The notes: generated from the sequence alone by a model not told the origin. 16,062 bases of DNA from Methylococcaceae bacterium UBA659 (GCA_002299495.1 DBNZ01000105.1:1-16062); one strand, 5' to 3'; counted from the stretch's first letter, positions 6,942 through 14,314 are shown. Translations and numbers: made by a program.

Positions 6942-7048
6942 CTGATAAGCAATATGCTGCAGTCGGCACTGTCATACTCTGAAGAGGGCAACAGTGGATG
7001 CCGGAATGACGAACTGTTTGGCGTTGGCTGCAGCATCTTGCTAATCAG
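6942..7048. repeat. MITE-like element with 21-bp inverted ends and 9-bp flanking direct repeat
   Basis: The ends 6942-6962 and 7028-7048 are inverted repeats pairing at 19 of 21 positions (outer CTGATAAGCAA..., inner ...GCTGCAG). The flanks carry the same 9 bases, ATACTGTCT, at 6932-6940 and 7049-7057, as expected of a target-site duplication, though one extra C (6941) separates the left copy from the element. The interior has smaller stems: CACTGT/ACAGTG at 6967-6972 and 6991-6996, and GTCAT/ATGAC at 6971-6975 and 7006-7010. No transposase reading frame is present, so a non-autonomous miniature transposon is the most economical reading. Confidence 0.55.
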
Positions 7049-7269
7049 ATACTGTCTTGGCGACGATACCAAACAGCCAGTACCCAAGGCTTGACGGAAA
7101 ATAGTTTACCATTAATCCTGAAGGAGGTTTGTGCAACGCCCCTCTGCGTTAGGGAAGCTTTCCGTTCATTGCAACGGGCAATCCGGCGCCTGTTAAGATA
7201 TTGGTGAACGTTTGAAACCCCATCGCGTAGGAATCATTATTTTTCACGACAACACCAGCGGATAGGGTT

Positions 7270-8052
7270 TTAGCGAAAATAAACGTCGTAACGCAACAGT
7301 TTACTTTGATGGCTCAGATCCGGCTTTCCGCCTAACGGTTCCGCATGGGTCGGGCTTTTCACCACCACCCGATGCCCGGCGACTTGCCTGGCCGCAGCAA
7401 ACAAAGACTGCTTGTCCGTATCTTCCCCTAGCAAATCCCGCAGGATCTCCATGGATTTTTTTGCCAAAGCGGACTTTTTCCTTTTGGGCGGGAACATGGG
7501 ATCCAAAAAAACACAATCGGGACAAAATGTCAGCTTATGCAATTCTTCTATAGCATCACCGACCATTAAACAGGGTGGCTTGAGTTGAAGTTTATGCATC
7601 CATTCCAATGCTGCCAAACGGCCAAACCCATCGGCCAGAAGTGCCGCCATCACCGGCGAACGCTCGATACAGTGCATCTGGAATCCCATGCGGAACAAGG
7701 CTAGGGAATCTTGCCCCCAACCCGTCGTAGCATCCACCACGACGGTCGTTTTTCGCCCTATCGCTTGCGCCAACGCGCCCTGTTTTGGGGCGGGCCATGA
7801 GCGTTGCTCCCCCTTTCTGGGTTCAACCTCAACCGCCAGCCCCCCTTTTGTCAGCAACTCGCGGTCGATCAACCTCAAGGCGCCTTCCCGCCAAATCAGG
7901 AAAAATGCTTCCTGGGTATTTTTATCCACCGAGTGGTACAGGGGCGCGCTTAATTTCTCTGCCAATTGCCCGGGTTTTAAGGAATCCTCCTGACCGCTAT
8001 CTAGCACCGCCAATTTGCCTTGGTAAGGATTTAATTTTCGGGTGGATGTCAT
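7270..8052 (-). CDS. rsmJ: 16S rRNA (guanine(1516)-N(2))-methyltransferase RsmJ
   Basis: A 260-residue SAM-dependent rRNA methyltransferase (YhiQ family) that methylates G1516 of 16S rRNA. The SAM-binding loop DATTGWGQD lies at residues 107-115. The catalytic DPMFPPK, in the family-specific context FLDPMFPPKRKKSALAKKSM, starts near 182. The C-terminal block VVKSPTHAEPLGGKPDLSHQ is characteristic of RsmJ. The length matches the family (about 250). The ATG at 8052 is the only good start near the expected N-terminus. The zinc-ribbon gene upstream ends 57 nt before it on the same strand, so it may be the third gene of a DUF3301-zinc ribbon-rsmJ transcript. Confidence 0.95.
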   Translation of the reverse strand: MTSTRKLNPYQGKLAVLDSGQEDSLKPGQLAEKLSAPLYHSVDKNTQEAFFLIWREGALRLIDRELLTKGGLAVEVEPRKGEQRSWPAPKQGALAQAIGRKTTVVVDATTGWGQDSLALFRMGFQMHCIERSPVMAALLADGFGRLAALEWMHKLQLKPPCLMVGDAIEELHKLTFCPDCVFLDPMFPPKRKKSALAKKSMEILRDLLGEDTDKQSLFAAARQVAGHRVVVKSPTHAEPLGGKPDLSHQSKLLRYDVYFR

Positions 8053-8109
8053 GACATCGGGTTGGCAGCTAAGGCGATTAGAAACAAAATAATTTCAACA
8101 GCCCGTCGG

Positions 8110-8394
8110 TCAAAATGCAAAAACCAACGCAAACACAAACACAAAAACGACCCATAAGGTCAATTTTGCCTGACCGGACAATCCGTCCACGATTTGCCTA
8201 ATCTCGGAAATTATTGCCTGTTTAATATTGCCGGACTGAATGATCCGGCGGTAACGGGCCGCCCCGCTGTTTTTCTCTTCCTCTGCGGCCGCTTGGTCTA
8301 TCAGTTCGATAATTTTTGAATAATAGCCGCCACATTCTGGACAACGCGGCGTGGGTTCTTGGTTTTCAAAACCACAGTAGGGACATTTTTTCAT
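8110..8394 (-). CDS. Small zinc-ribbon protein with C-terminal membrane anchor
   Basis: A 94-residue protein of unknown function. The N-terminus carries a zinc ribbon with two CxxC knuckles, CPYC (residues 4-7) and CPEC (about 18-21). A charged helical middle (IELIDQAAAEEEKN...) is followed by a final hydrophobic stretch, LWVVFVFVFALVFAF, that would make a single C-terminal transmembrane helix with the ribbon probably in the cytoplasm. The start overlaps the stop of the DUF3301 gene by 4 nt (ATGA), so the two are translationally coupled. I do not recognise a named family. Confidence 0.85.
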   Translation of the reverse strand: MKKCPYCGFENQEPTPRCPECGGYYSKIIELIDQAAAEEEKNSGAARYRRIIQSGNIKQAIISEIRQIVDGLSGQAKLTLWVVFVFVFALVFAF

Positions 8395-8732
8395 AGGCTA
8401 TCTCTTGCGGCAGAATATGTGGTTTCAATTCGGTGCGGCTCCATATAAAAAGATTCGAGTTGACGGCCTAAAAACACTATCCGACCCTGATAACGGTCAT
8501 AACCAGTCGCCGTAAACTCAAACCCAAACGTATGTCGCAATTGCCGGTTGCCAAACCGGTCGCGGGCAAGCCGACTTTTTTTAATGGCAACATAATCATC
8601 CAACATCTGCACATTGGCCAGTCGGCAGCGAGCCTTAGCCGAATTTAAGGCCATTTCCCAGATTTGATGAAAATGGGACCAATAAAATAAACCGGCAAGC
8701 AACAAGAAAATCAGTAGGATTTCGTTTAACAT
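8391..8732 (-). CDS. DUF3301 family protein
   Basis: A 113-residue protein with an N-terminal transmembrane helix (LNEILLIFLLLAGLFYW, about residues 2-18). A conserved soluble part follows: ALNSAKARCRLANVQMLDDYV, then FGFEFTATGYDRYQGRIVFLGRQLESFYMEPH. This matches the DUF3301 pattern of gammaproteobacteria (A..A...C....Q.LDD.V, FEF...G..R..G.i...G); no function is known to me. The last 4 nt overlap the next gene, so it is the first gene of a leftward unit. The 67 bp to the divergent QueD-like gene must hold both promoters. Confidence 0.85.
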   Translation of the reverse strand: MLNEILLIFLLLAGLFYWSHFHQIWEMALNSAKARCRLANVQMLDDYVAIKKSRLARDRFGNRQLRHTFGFEFTATGYDRYQGRIVFLGRQLESFYMEPHRIETTYSAARDSL

Positions 8733-8799
8733 AGACCCCTTTTAATTGACCGACCGCTTGAATCAGACGAATTTCTAGACTCAGGCATAGCCCTAGTTG

Positions 8800-9210
8800 A
8801 TGGACATGTACACTATCACAAAAGAAATCTATTTTTGTTACGGCCATCGCTTGATGAACCATCCTGGAAAATGCCGGCACTTGCACGGCCATAGCGTCAA
8901 GGCCGCCATTACCATTCGCCAGCAACAGCTCAACGGGCAAAGCATGGTCTGCGATTTTGCCGATATCCGCACATGCGTGGAAGCCTATATCGACCAACAA
9001 CTCGACCATAATTTTTTATTGCATAAAGATGACCCCATCATCCCCGCCCTACAAGCCCAAAATGAACGCTTTTTGGCATTGGACGAACACCCTACCGCCG
9101 AAGTGTTAAGCAAAATGCTTTATCAATATATCCAGGAAAAAGGATTTGATGTCGCAGAAGTGACTCTTTGGGAAACCGCCAGCGCCTATGCCAGTTACCG
9201 CGAAGACTGA
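8800..9210 (+). CDS. queD: 6-pyruvoyl-tetrahydropterin synthase/QueD-like enzyme
   Basis: A 136-residue member of the PTPS/QueD family, which converts 7,8-dihydroneopterin triphosphate to 6-carboxytetrahydropterin on the way to queuosine. Zinc ligands His16, His29 and His31 are present (CYGHRL and CRHLHGH). Cys25 of CxxxHGH is the catalytic cysteine, and DFADI, LDHNFLL, HPTAEVL and a C-terminal WETASAYASY with the substrate-binding Glu complete the set. It is about 15-20 residues longer than E. coli QueD because of a loop after DHNFLL. The ATG at 8800 was chosen over TTG 8797; ATG 8806 is also possible, as no strong ribosome site separates them. A related pterin synthase role cannot be excluded. 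Confidence 0.85.
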   Translation: MDMYTITKEIYFCYGHRLMNHPGKCRHLHGHSVKAAITIRQQQLNGQSMVCDFADIRTCVEAYIDQQLDHNFLLHKDDPIIPALQAQNERFLALDEHPTAEVLSKMLYQYIQEKGFDVAEVTLWETASAYASYRED

Positions 9211-9215
9211 CGGCC

Positions 9216-9671
9216 ATGAGCTTATTTGACCCTAGCAACAAATCCCTCTGTTTGGAGCAACTTTGCAGCGCCAATTACCAAAAACTTCTGCGCCTGATAC
9301 CAAACCTAGTTTCTATCCATGAAACCGCCGTAGGCGTCGCCCCCCGTTGCAGCCCATTGATCTTGACGGTGATCGAGCGTTCGCCCTACACCATCACCGT
9401 GGAACTAAGCCACCATTTTGGCAAACCCGAAAACACCCAGCCCCTTCCCGCTATCCTCATACGCATCTATTTGGACGCGAAAATGGCGGAAGTCATCAGC
9501 GACTACGCACATAAAGCCATTCCGCAGGTGTTCGAGCATTTTGGCTACAGCAAAGCCATTATGGATTACAAATGGCGGTTGAATTATTTCTTGCAAAAAT
9601 GGCTGGAACATTGCCTAAAACAAGGTTACCTGTTTTCCATCGCCAACCTCAAAACCAACGCGGCGGCCTAG
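9216..9671 (+). CDS. DUF1249 (YqiB-like) family protein
   Basis: A 151-residue protein matching the DUF1249/YqiB family of gammaproteobacteria: CSANYQKLLRLIPNL near the N-terminus, LTVIERSPYTITVEL in the middle, IRIYLDAKMAEVISD, then MDYKWRLNYFLQKWLEHCLKQGY at the C-terminus. The function is unknown; in E. coli yqiB sits beside nudF and cpdA. The open frame extends 48 nt upstream into the QueD-like gene, but the ATG at 9216 lies 5 nt after that gene's stop and begins where the family does, so it is preferred. Probably co-transcribed with the QueD-like gene. It ends one base before the convergent HIT gene's stop. Confidence 0.9.
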   Translation: MSLFDPSNKSLCLEQLCSANYQKLLRLIPNLVSIHETAVGVAPRCSPLILTVIERSPYTITVELSHHFGKPENTQPLPAILIRIYLDAKMAEVISDYAHKAIPQVFEHFGYSKAIMDYKWRLNYFLQKWLEHCLKQGYLFSIANLKTNAAA

Positions 9672-9672
9672 C

Positions 9673-10095
9673 TTAATCCTCGTTAAGGGCCAAGTTATCA
9701 ACCAGTAAGGCGATAGTTTCTTTTAGCCGCCCGGGGCTATAGGGAATAGTCGGCGAATGTCCCCATACCGGCTCAGGCCAGGCTTTATCGTAGCGGTAAC
9801 GGACGACATGATGGACATGCAATTGCGGCACCACATTGCCAATGGCCGCCACATTCATTTTATCCGCACGGTACAGCGTGGCCAGTTGCTCCGACAAATA
9901 ACACGATTCCTCGGACAGAATCAGGCGTTGACTTTTGTCCAGTTGATACACTTCTTGTATACCCGGCACTTCAGGGACCAAAATCAACCAAGGATATTGG
10001 CTGTCATTCATCAACAACAACCGACAAAGTCCAAAACGACCCACCTCCAAGCAATCTTGCTGGAGCCGGGGATGGAGCTGAAAAAAGGTTGTCAT
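9673..10095 (-). CDS. HIT-domain protein (nucleotide hydrolase/transferase family)
   Basis: A 140-residue histidine-triad protein: FQLHPRLQQDCLEVG, LCRLLLMNDSQYPWLILVPE, then NVVPQLHVHHVVRY with His93, His95 and His96 in the triad region. HIT proteins bind nucleotides and cleave phosphate or phosphoramidate bonds using the central histidines. The spacing (HVHH rather than HxHxH) is the variant I associate with this short proteobacterial subgroup. The ATG at 10095 starts exactly where homologues do (MTTFFQLHP); an upstream TTG at 10128 would add 11 poorly conserved residues. It is separate from the GldG operon, 141 bp away. Confidence 0.9.
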   Translation of the reverse strand: MTTFFQLHPRLQQDCLEVGRFGLCRLLLMNDSQYPWLILVPEVPGIQEVYQLDKSQRLILSEESCYLSEQLATLYRADKMNVAAIGNVVPQLHVHHVVRYRYDKAWPEPVWGHSPTIPYSPGRLKETIALLVDNLALNED

Positions 10096-10156
10096 CGGTT
10101 GCCGTAAGTCCACTGCTGCTGTGATCAAAAAAATACTTGCCCCGCCAATAAGGGCG

Positions 10157-10193
10157 TTGATGGTTACCGCGCAACGTCGGTTTTGATGGTTAC
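10157..10193. repeat. Short direct repeat in the gap between the HIT and GldG-like genes
   Basis: The 11-mer TTGATGGTTAC occurs at 10157-10167 and 10183-10193, a 26-bp period, so the copies lie on nearly the same face of the helix. The gap (10096-10236) holds no gene. A pair of protein-binding sites upstream of the leftward HIT gene is possible, but chance is not excluded. Confidence 0.3.
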
Positions 10194-10236
10194 GGCAGGA
10201 TGCAACCGATATTTGGAAAACACCAGAACAATCCGG

Positions 10237-11559
10237 CTATTTATGCCTACGGGCGAGCCAAACCCAAATCCCGCCCACCATAAGCAGTATCGGCAACCCC
10301 AAAAAGAAACCAAAACCTATCAGGGCGACCGCAATTGACGACAATTGCAAGCTTTTATCCGTAGCGATGTTAACGGGGACATCGATGTATCGGTCATCGT
10401 GGATCAACCAGTTGATTAGGCGGAAACCCAAATCCCTGTTGCCGACGTTGTCTAGGTACGCGTTGGCTAGAAAATCGCTGTCGCCTAACACCAAAACACG
10501 CTGTTCATGGGCGTTGATGGTGCGGGTTAAGGCCACCCCAAAAGTGAGCGGCCCCTTGCGTTCTTGCTTGTCAAAAGCAACGGCATTTTTCATGGCGCCG
10601 GTTTCAAGCCAAGTGGTGTCCGAACTTTCCAACACGGTCTGGCTGTTAAAACCGTTGGTTTTATCTGCTTTTAATAAGGCCGCCGCGCCAGGATAAACGG
10701 TGATCAGTTGCAGGCCCCGGCTGATGGGATGATCGGGGTAATGGGCGGCGATGACGTAACTTGGGTCATTGAGGCCAAAAATAGCACCGCCTTGGTCAGC
10801 AATCGTACCGGCTAGCTGCCGGATGCCCATTGTTTCCAACAATGGCGATAAGTGCTGGTTTCTAGGGTCGGACATCAACAACAGGTTACCGCCTTGTGCT
10901 AGGTATTTTTGGATAATTTCAATTTCACCCGGCAACAAGGCGACGCTAGGCGCGGCAATGGCCAACAACCGGGAGTTATCGGGTATGTCCGCCACTAAGG
11001 CCAAATTAAGGTCAACTGCGGTGATGTTCCGCCGCGCCAATTCCTTGCCGAACCGTCCATAATCAAAATTGGCGATCCCTAGGGCGGAACGCTCGCCATG
11101 CCCGGTCAAAAAACTAACCCAGCGTTGCTGGTTATTGCTTAATTGAAACAAGGCGTTGGTCAATGCGGATTCGTCCAAGAAACTAATTTTTTGGCTACGG
11201 CCTTGGTATTCGACAATGACCGCGCCTTGTGCGCCGATTTCCAGTTCACGGACTTGTTCCGGCTGGCTATTCGGGTCTACGAAGCGATAGCTTAAGTTCG
11301 CTTTATGCCGTTGGTAACGGTTTAGCAATTGTCCGATCTGTAAGCGTAGCGACTGGCCTTTATTGATGTAAGCGGTGATTTGAACCGGGTCGGGCAAGGT
11401 ATCTAGCAACTTGACCGTGGCCGGGGACAAGCTATTGCCGGCGTTTGCGGTCAGGTCATATTGCCAAGAATAGCGCAGGCTCAGCCAGCCGAAGGCTAAC
11501 AAGGCAAGCAAAAAAGCCAAGGTGACTAAAAGATGCCCATGACGTGGTTTAAGCATCAT
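10237..11559 (-). CDS. GldG-like ABC transporter auxiliary protein
   Basis: A 440-residue membrane-anchored protein of the GldG/ABC-type uncharacterised transport family. An N-terminal transmembrane helix (about residues 9-28) is followed by SLRYSWQYDLTANAGNSLS and a large periplasmic domain with landmark motifs VSFLTGHGERS, GGNLLLMSDPRN and RVLVLGDSDFLAN. A C-terminal transmembrane helix precedes WVWLARRHK. The frame is open for 84 further residues upstream, but those lie inside the permease gene. The ATG at 11559 overlaps the permease stop by 4 nt (ATGA) and fits the family start. In Flavobacteria GldG works with GldA and GldF in gliding; in proteobacteria the substrate is unknown. Last gene of the hflD-led unit. 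Confidence 0.88.
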   Translation of the reverse strand: MMLKPRHGHLLVTLAFLLALLAFGWLSLRYSWQYDLTANAGNSLSPATVKLLDTLPDPVQITAYINKGQSLRLQIGQLLNRYQRHKANLSYRFVDPNSQPEQVRELEIGAQGAVIVEYQGRSQKISFLDESALTNALFQLSNNQQRWVSFLTGHGERSALGIANFDYGRFGKELARRNITAVDLNLALVADIPDNSRLLAIAAPSVALLPGEIEIIQKYLAQGGNLLLMSDPRNQHLSPLLETMGIRQLAGTIADQGGAIFGLNDPSYVIAAHYPDHPISRGLQLITVYPGAAALLKADKTNGFNSQTVLESSDTTWLETGAMKNAVAFDKQERKGPLTFGVALTRTINAHEQRVLVLGDSDFLANAYLDNVGNRDLGFRLINWLIHDDRYIDVPVNIATDKSLQLSSIAVALIGFGFFLGLPILLMVGGIWVWLARRHK

Positions 11560-12314
11560 CCCGGCAAGCGTCCGGCCGATAAGTGACGGATGCTGAGCAG
11601 CAAAAAGCCCATGCAAAACACCAAAAAATAACCCACGTCCCGTGTGCTTAACAAGCCGCTTTGGATATTTTGGAAATGCCTGAGAATGGAAAGTTGTGAT
11701 AAGAAACCGTCCGGCAAGTCGCTTAAGGTAGCGCTCCAACCCAACAACCATAACAGCATTAACGCGCCGAAAGCGGACAACGCCGCCACGGCGGGATGCG
11801 GGCTGATACATGACATGTAAAGCCCTGCGGATGTGAACGCTGCCACCAACAAGGATAAGGCTAGGACGTTCGCAAATAATTTGCCAAAATCTAAAGTCCC
11901 ACCTGCCAGCAACGACAATGGCATCAACGTCACCAAGACCACAACCAGGAGTAACAAACCGAACACGCCGAGAAATTTGCCCAACACAATATCGGTCAAC
12001 GATACCGGGGCGGAAAGCAACAGCGGCAAGGTCTTATTACGGCGTTCTTCGCAAATGCTGCGCATGGTCAACAACGGCGTCACCAACAACAAGATAACGC
12101 CGGCATTGCCAAACAGGGCCGGGACTATGGCCTCGGTGAGTCCTGGCGCTTGCTCCAATGCCAACAATCTGGGTTGTAGGCTGGCAAAAGTCTGTACTTG
12201 GTTTAAAAAAAGATAAGCCAAAATCAACTGCAAAATCGCCAACAGAGTCCATGCCAGAGGGGACAAAAACAGCGAACGCAACTCCCTAGCCGCAATCGGT
12301 AACATGGCTTTCAC
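11556..12314 (-). CDS. ABC-2/GldF-type transporter permease
   Basis: A 252-residue integral membrane protein with about six hydrophobic helices. It starts AARELRSLFLSPLAW, the usual opening of GldF-like permeases. The EERRNKTLPLLLSAPVSLTDIVLGKFLG loop after the second helix is the coupling region typical of ABC-2 exporters. The GTG at 12314 overlaps the ATPase stop by 4 nt (GTGA); an ATG at 12305 is a possible alternative. It should pair with the ATPase upstream and the GldG-like protein downstream to form one transporter-like complex in the inner membrane. Confidence 0.9.
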   Translation of the reverse strand: MKAMLPIAARELRSLFLSPLAWTLLAILQLILAYLFLNQVQTFASLQPRLLALEQAPGLTEAIVPALFGNAGVILLLVTPLLTMRSICEERRNKTLPLLLSAPVSLTDIVLGKFLGVFGLLLLVVVLVTLMPLSLLAGGTLDFGKLFANVLALSLLVAAFTSAGLYMSCISPHPAVAALSAFGALMLLWLLGWSATLSDLPDGFLSQLSILRHFQNIQSGLLSTRDVGYFLVFCMGFLLLSIRHLSAGRLPG

Positions 12315-13237
12315 GATGCCTTCCCTGCTGTCAAACGGATAAAAACATCTTCTATCGACGGTTGCAGCGGCGTCAATTCCTTAAGTTCCCAACCCGCCGC
12401 CGTGATGGCTTCGGAAATTCGCTGGCTAGGGTTATCGGCCAGTGCATGCTGGATTTTCAGTTGCCGGTCCGTTAATTTTTCCACCGAAACAACGCCAGGT
12501 ATGGCCAGCAGGACTGCGGCATCAACCGGGAGAGCGGTCATCACTAACAAGAAACCGGTGCCGCTGCGGTTTGTTATGTTGGCGACACTGTCAGTCAAAA
12601 CCATTTCACCCTGATGGATGATCAACACATGGCTGCAAGATTCCGCCACTTCGGCGAGGATGTGGGTGGACAAAACAATGCTATGCTGTTGCCCTAACTC
12701 GCGGATCAGGCTGCGTATTTCGCGGATTTGCAACGGGTCTAGGCCGACCGTGGGCTCGTCGAGGATAATCACTTCCGGGTTATGCACTATCGCTTGGGCG
12801 ATACCGACCCGTTGCTGGTAGCCCTTGGAGAGATTGGCCAACAAGCGTTTTTCCACCGGAGCCAACCCGCACCGGTCTATGACACAGCCGATGGCCTGCT
12901 TGCTGGCCTGCTTGCCCAACCCGTGCAATTGGCAACAGAAACCTAAAAACTCCCTAACCGTCAATTCCTTGTATAACGGCGGCGTATCGGGCAAATAGCC
13001 TAAGTGGCGCTTGGCGGAGATCGGCTCTTTAAGCAAATCGAAGCCATTTATCCGGATTTGACCGCTACTGGGCGCTAGGTTTCCGGTCAACATTTGCAGC
13101 GTGGTGGTTTTGCCGGCGCCGTTTACTCCTAACAAGCCCATGACCTGCCCTGCGGCAAGGTTAAAGCCGACTTCTTTGACGGCGCAATGTCTTCCGTAAT
13201 AACGCGATAGCCGTGAGGCTGCGAGCAAATCAGTCAT
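12311..13237 (-). CDS. ABC transporter ATP-binding protein (GldA/CcmA-like)
   Basis: A 308-residue ABC ATPase. Walker A is GVNGAGKTT at residues 37-45, followed by a Q-loop region with YLPDTPPLYKELTVREFL. The signature LSKGYQQR lies near 137, Walker B is VIILDEPTVGLDP near 157, and the switch histidine is in STHIL. A C-terminal accessory domain of about 90 residues (after residue ~215) is the arrangement of ABC-2 exporters. It powers the adjacent permease/GldG-like pair. The gene starts 6 nt after the hflD stop without a strong ribosome site of its own, so its translation may depend on the upstream gene. Confidence 0.95.
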   Translation of the reverse strand: MTDLLAASRLSRYYGRHCAVKEVGFNLAAGQVMGLLGVNGAGKTTTLQMLTGNLAPSSGQIRINGFDLLKEPISAKRHLGYLPDTPPLYKELTVREFLGFCCQLHGLGKQASKQAIGCVIDRCGLAPVEKRLLANLSKGYQQRVGIAQAIVHNPEVIILDEPTVGLDPLQIREIRSLIRELGQQHSIVLSTHILAEVAESCSHVLIIHQGEMVLTDSVANITNRSGTGFLLVMTALPVDAAVLLAIPGVVSVEKLTDRQLKIQHALADNPSQRISEAITAAGWELKELTPLQPSIEDVFIRLTAGKAS

Positions 13238-13243
13238 AGTGCG

Positions 13244-13867
13244 TTAACATTCCGCTAACAGGCGTTCCAATTCTGCCTGAATGTTTTTGCGTTGTAACAA
13301 TAGCTGCCAACGCCGACCGCCGCATTGCCGCCACAAAATCACCGAACGCATTCCCGCCAGCAAACAAGCGCGTATTTTGTCGGCCGTTTCCGGTCTTGAC
13401 AAATGGACGGGCAGGCCATTGACCATGATTTTCGGCTGCAAGGTGCTAATCGTCCGTGCATACACATCCGCTAGATTGGATAGCACATTTTCATGCAACA
13501 AACCAAAATGCCCGGTTTGGGCTTGGGCTTTATAAACGCCGGTTTCGATGGTTTTGAGCAAATCCTTGCGCTTAGATAGCTGGCCTTCCAAAAACACCAA
13601 GGTGGCGGCATAACGAGCCTGGTCTGGCTTGACATTTTTATAGCTGAGCATTTGTAGGTTTAACTGGGTGAGTCCCAATCTGAGTCCGCTTAAACTGCCG
13701 TAAACATCGATGACGCTACCAGAATCAATTTTCAAGATACTGCCGATACTCGCCTCCATCGCTTCAGTGTCTGCGGTTCCGGTGCTTGCCAGTTGTTGTG
13801 CCAAAGCCGCCGCTTGCGCCAGTCCGGACAGGGCAATGGCTTGGTTTTTTAGACTTTTTAATTCCAT
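13244..13867 (-). CDS. hflD: HflD homologue (high-frequency lysogenization protein D)
   Basis: A 207-residue helical protein with the HflD signatures: NQAIALSGLAQAAALAQQLASTG at the N-terminus, EASIGSILKIDSGSVIDVYG, GLRLGLTQL, and a C-terminal IRACLLAGMRSVILWRQCGGRRWQLLLQR. The length matches E. coli HflD (213). In E. coli it is a peripheral membrane protein that interferes with phage lambda CII and lies between mnmA and purB. Here neither neighbour is in view; it heads a leftward unit with the ABC genes. The ATG at 13867 is followed directly by the conserved start, but no clear ribosome site is seen. Confidence 0.92.
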   Translation of the reverse strand: MELKSLKNQAIALSGLAQAAALAQQLASTGTADTEAMEASIGSILKIDSGSVIDVYGSLSGLRLGLTQLNLQMLSYKNVKPDQARYAATLVFLEGQLSKRKDLLKTIETGVYKAQAQTGHFGLLHENVLSNLADVYARTISTLQPKIMVNGLPVHLSRPETADKIRACLLAGMRSVILWRQCGGRRWQLLLQRKNIQAELERLLAEC

Positions 13868-13881
13868 AGGGCATTGCTAAC

Positions 13882-14061
13882 ATGAGTTTTGATTGTTATC
13901 GTACCAAGAAGGGACAGGACGGTTCAATGTATTACTTGGGCGGGTATACAAATGCCTGTGGCATTTTTTCCTATGGCCAAATTAAGCCAACATCATGGCA
14001 ACCCAGTCAACGTCTTAACCGTCCGTATCCGGCTGTTGGCCAAATGAAAACCAAGCATTGA
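13882..14061 (+). CDS. Candidate small ORF, 59 residues, upstream of copZ
   Basis: An uninterrupted frame from ATG 13882 to TGA 14059-14061, beginning MSFDCYRTKKGQDGSMYYL and ending GQMKTKH. It is rich in Tyr, Gly, Gln and Lys, with two cysteines. It lies in the 212-bp gap between the divergent hflD and copZ genes and ends 18 nt before copZ. No ribosome site precedes the ATG, and I recognise no family. It may be a real copper-operon leader peptide or small gene, or simply an open frame in a regulatory region. Low confidence. Confidence 0.2.
   Translation: MSFDCYRTKKGQDGSMYYLGGYTNACGIFSYGQIKPTSWQPSQRLNRPYPAVGQMKTKH
13950..13969 (+). terminator. Weak hairpin with T-run upstream of copZ
   Basis: AAATGCC (13950-13956) pairs with GGCATTT (13960-13966) around a TGT loop and continues into more T residues (to 13969). 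It has terminator form on the plus strand but a short, partly A-T stem. It sits inside the copZ leader region and within the candidate 59-residue frame, so it could be an attenuator, the end of a short transcript, or chance. Confidence 0.3.
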
Positions 14062-14079
14062 AACCATGAGGATAGAAAA

Positions 14080-14295
14080 ATGATTGAATCCATCGAAATG
14101 AAGGTGACCGGCATGAAATGTGGTGGCTGTGAAACCCATGTCAAAACCCAATTATCGGCCATCGCCGGTGTCCATAAAGTGGAGGCGTCCTTTAAAGATA
14201 CCCAAGTCCGTGTGGCGTTTGACGACAGCCAAACCACTCTCGAAGCCATCAAGTCGGCCATCGCTGAAGCCGGTTTTCATGTCGTGGCCGCATAA
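14080..14295 (+). CDS. copZ: CopZ-like heavy-metal-associated (HMA) copper chaperone
   Basis: A 71-residue single HMA domain. The metal-binding loop MKCGGCETHV contains Cys14 and Cys17. The ferredoxin-like fold continues with VHKVEASFKDTQVRVAFDD and ends IAEAGFHVVAA. Such proteins bind Cu(I) and pass it to CopA-type ATPases. A clear ribosome site, GAGGA at 14068-14072, lies 7 nt before the ATG. The copper-ATPase gene follows after 19 nt, which fixes the probable partner. A role with other soft metals is possible but less likely. Confidence 0.92.
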   Translation: MIESIEMKVTGMKCGGCETHVKTQLSAIAGVHKVEASFKDTQVRVAFDDSQTTLEAIKSAIAEAGFHVVAA

Positions 14296-14314
14296 CCCAT
14301 TGGCGAGTTGAAGC

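Larger units (their letters stand above)
6862..7269. other. 408-bp non-coding stretch between rsmJ and lysS
   Basis: No convincing gene was found on either strand. Open frames of about 70 codons cross it (for example 6882-7094 on + and 6866-7087 on -), but they have low-complexity, unfamiliar products and lie across palindromes. From the lysS side it holds a terminator-like hairpin (6891-6931), a MITE-like element (6942-7048) with a 9-bp flanking direct repeat, then about 200 bp in which only a weak 7-bp stem (7174-7194, one G-T pair) and an AAGGAGGT string (7121-7128) stand out. The lysS promoter should be here, but no good -35/-10 pair was found. Confidence 0.6.

Noticed and set aside
7121..7196. 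Strong AAGGAGGT followed by GTG and a 21-codon frame on +
   Set aside because: The spacing to GTG is only 2 nt, the peptide is tiny and unfamiliar, and no downstream gene is on that strand. Probably a chance match.
9168..9215. Upstream TTG start for the DUF1249 gene
   Set aside because: It would overlap the QueD-like gene by 43 nt and add residues not typical of the family. The ATG at 9216 follows the preceding stop directly.
11560..11811. N-terminal extension of 84 residues on the GldG-like frame
   Set aside because: It lies entirely inside the permease gene. The ATGA overlap and family start at 11559 are much better.
13929..13949. GTAT...GGGTATAC resembling a CsoR-type copper operator upstream of copZ
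   Set aside because: Only 5 of 10 symmetric positions pair, and only one half-site resembles the motif. Too weak to call.
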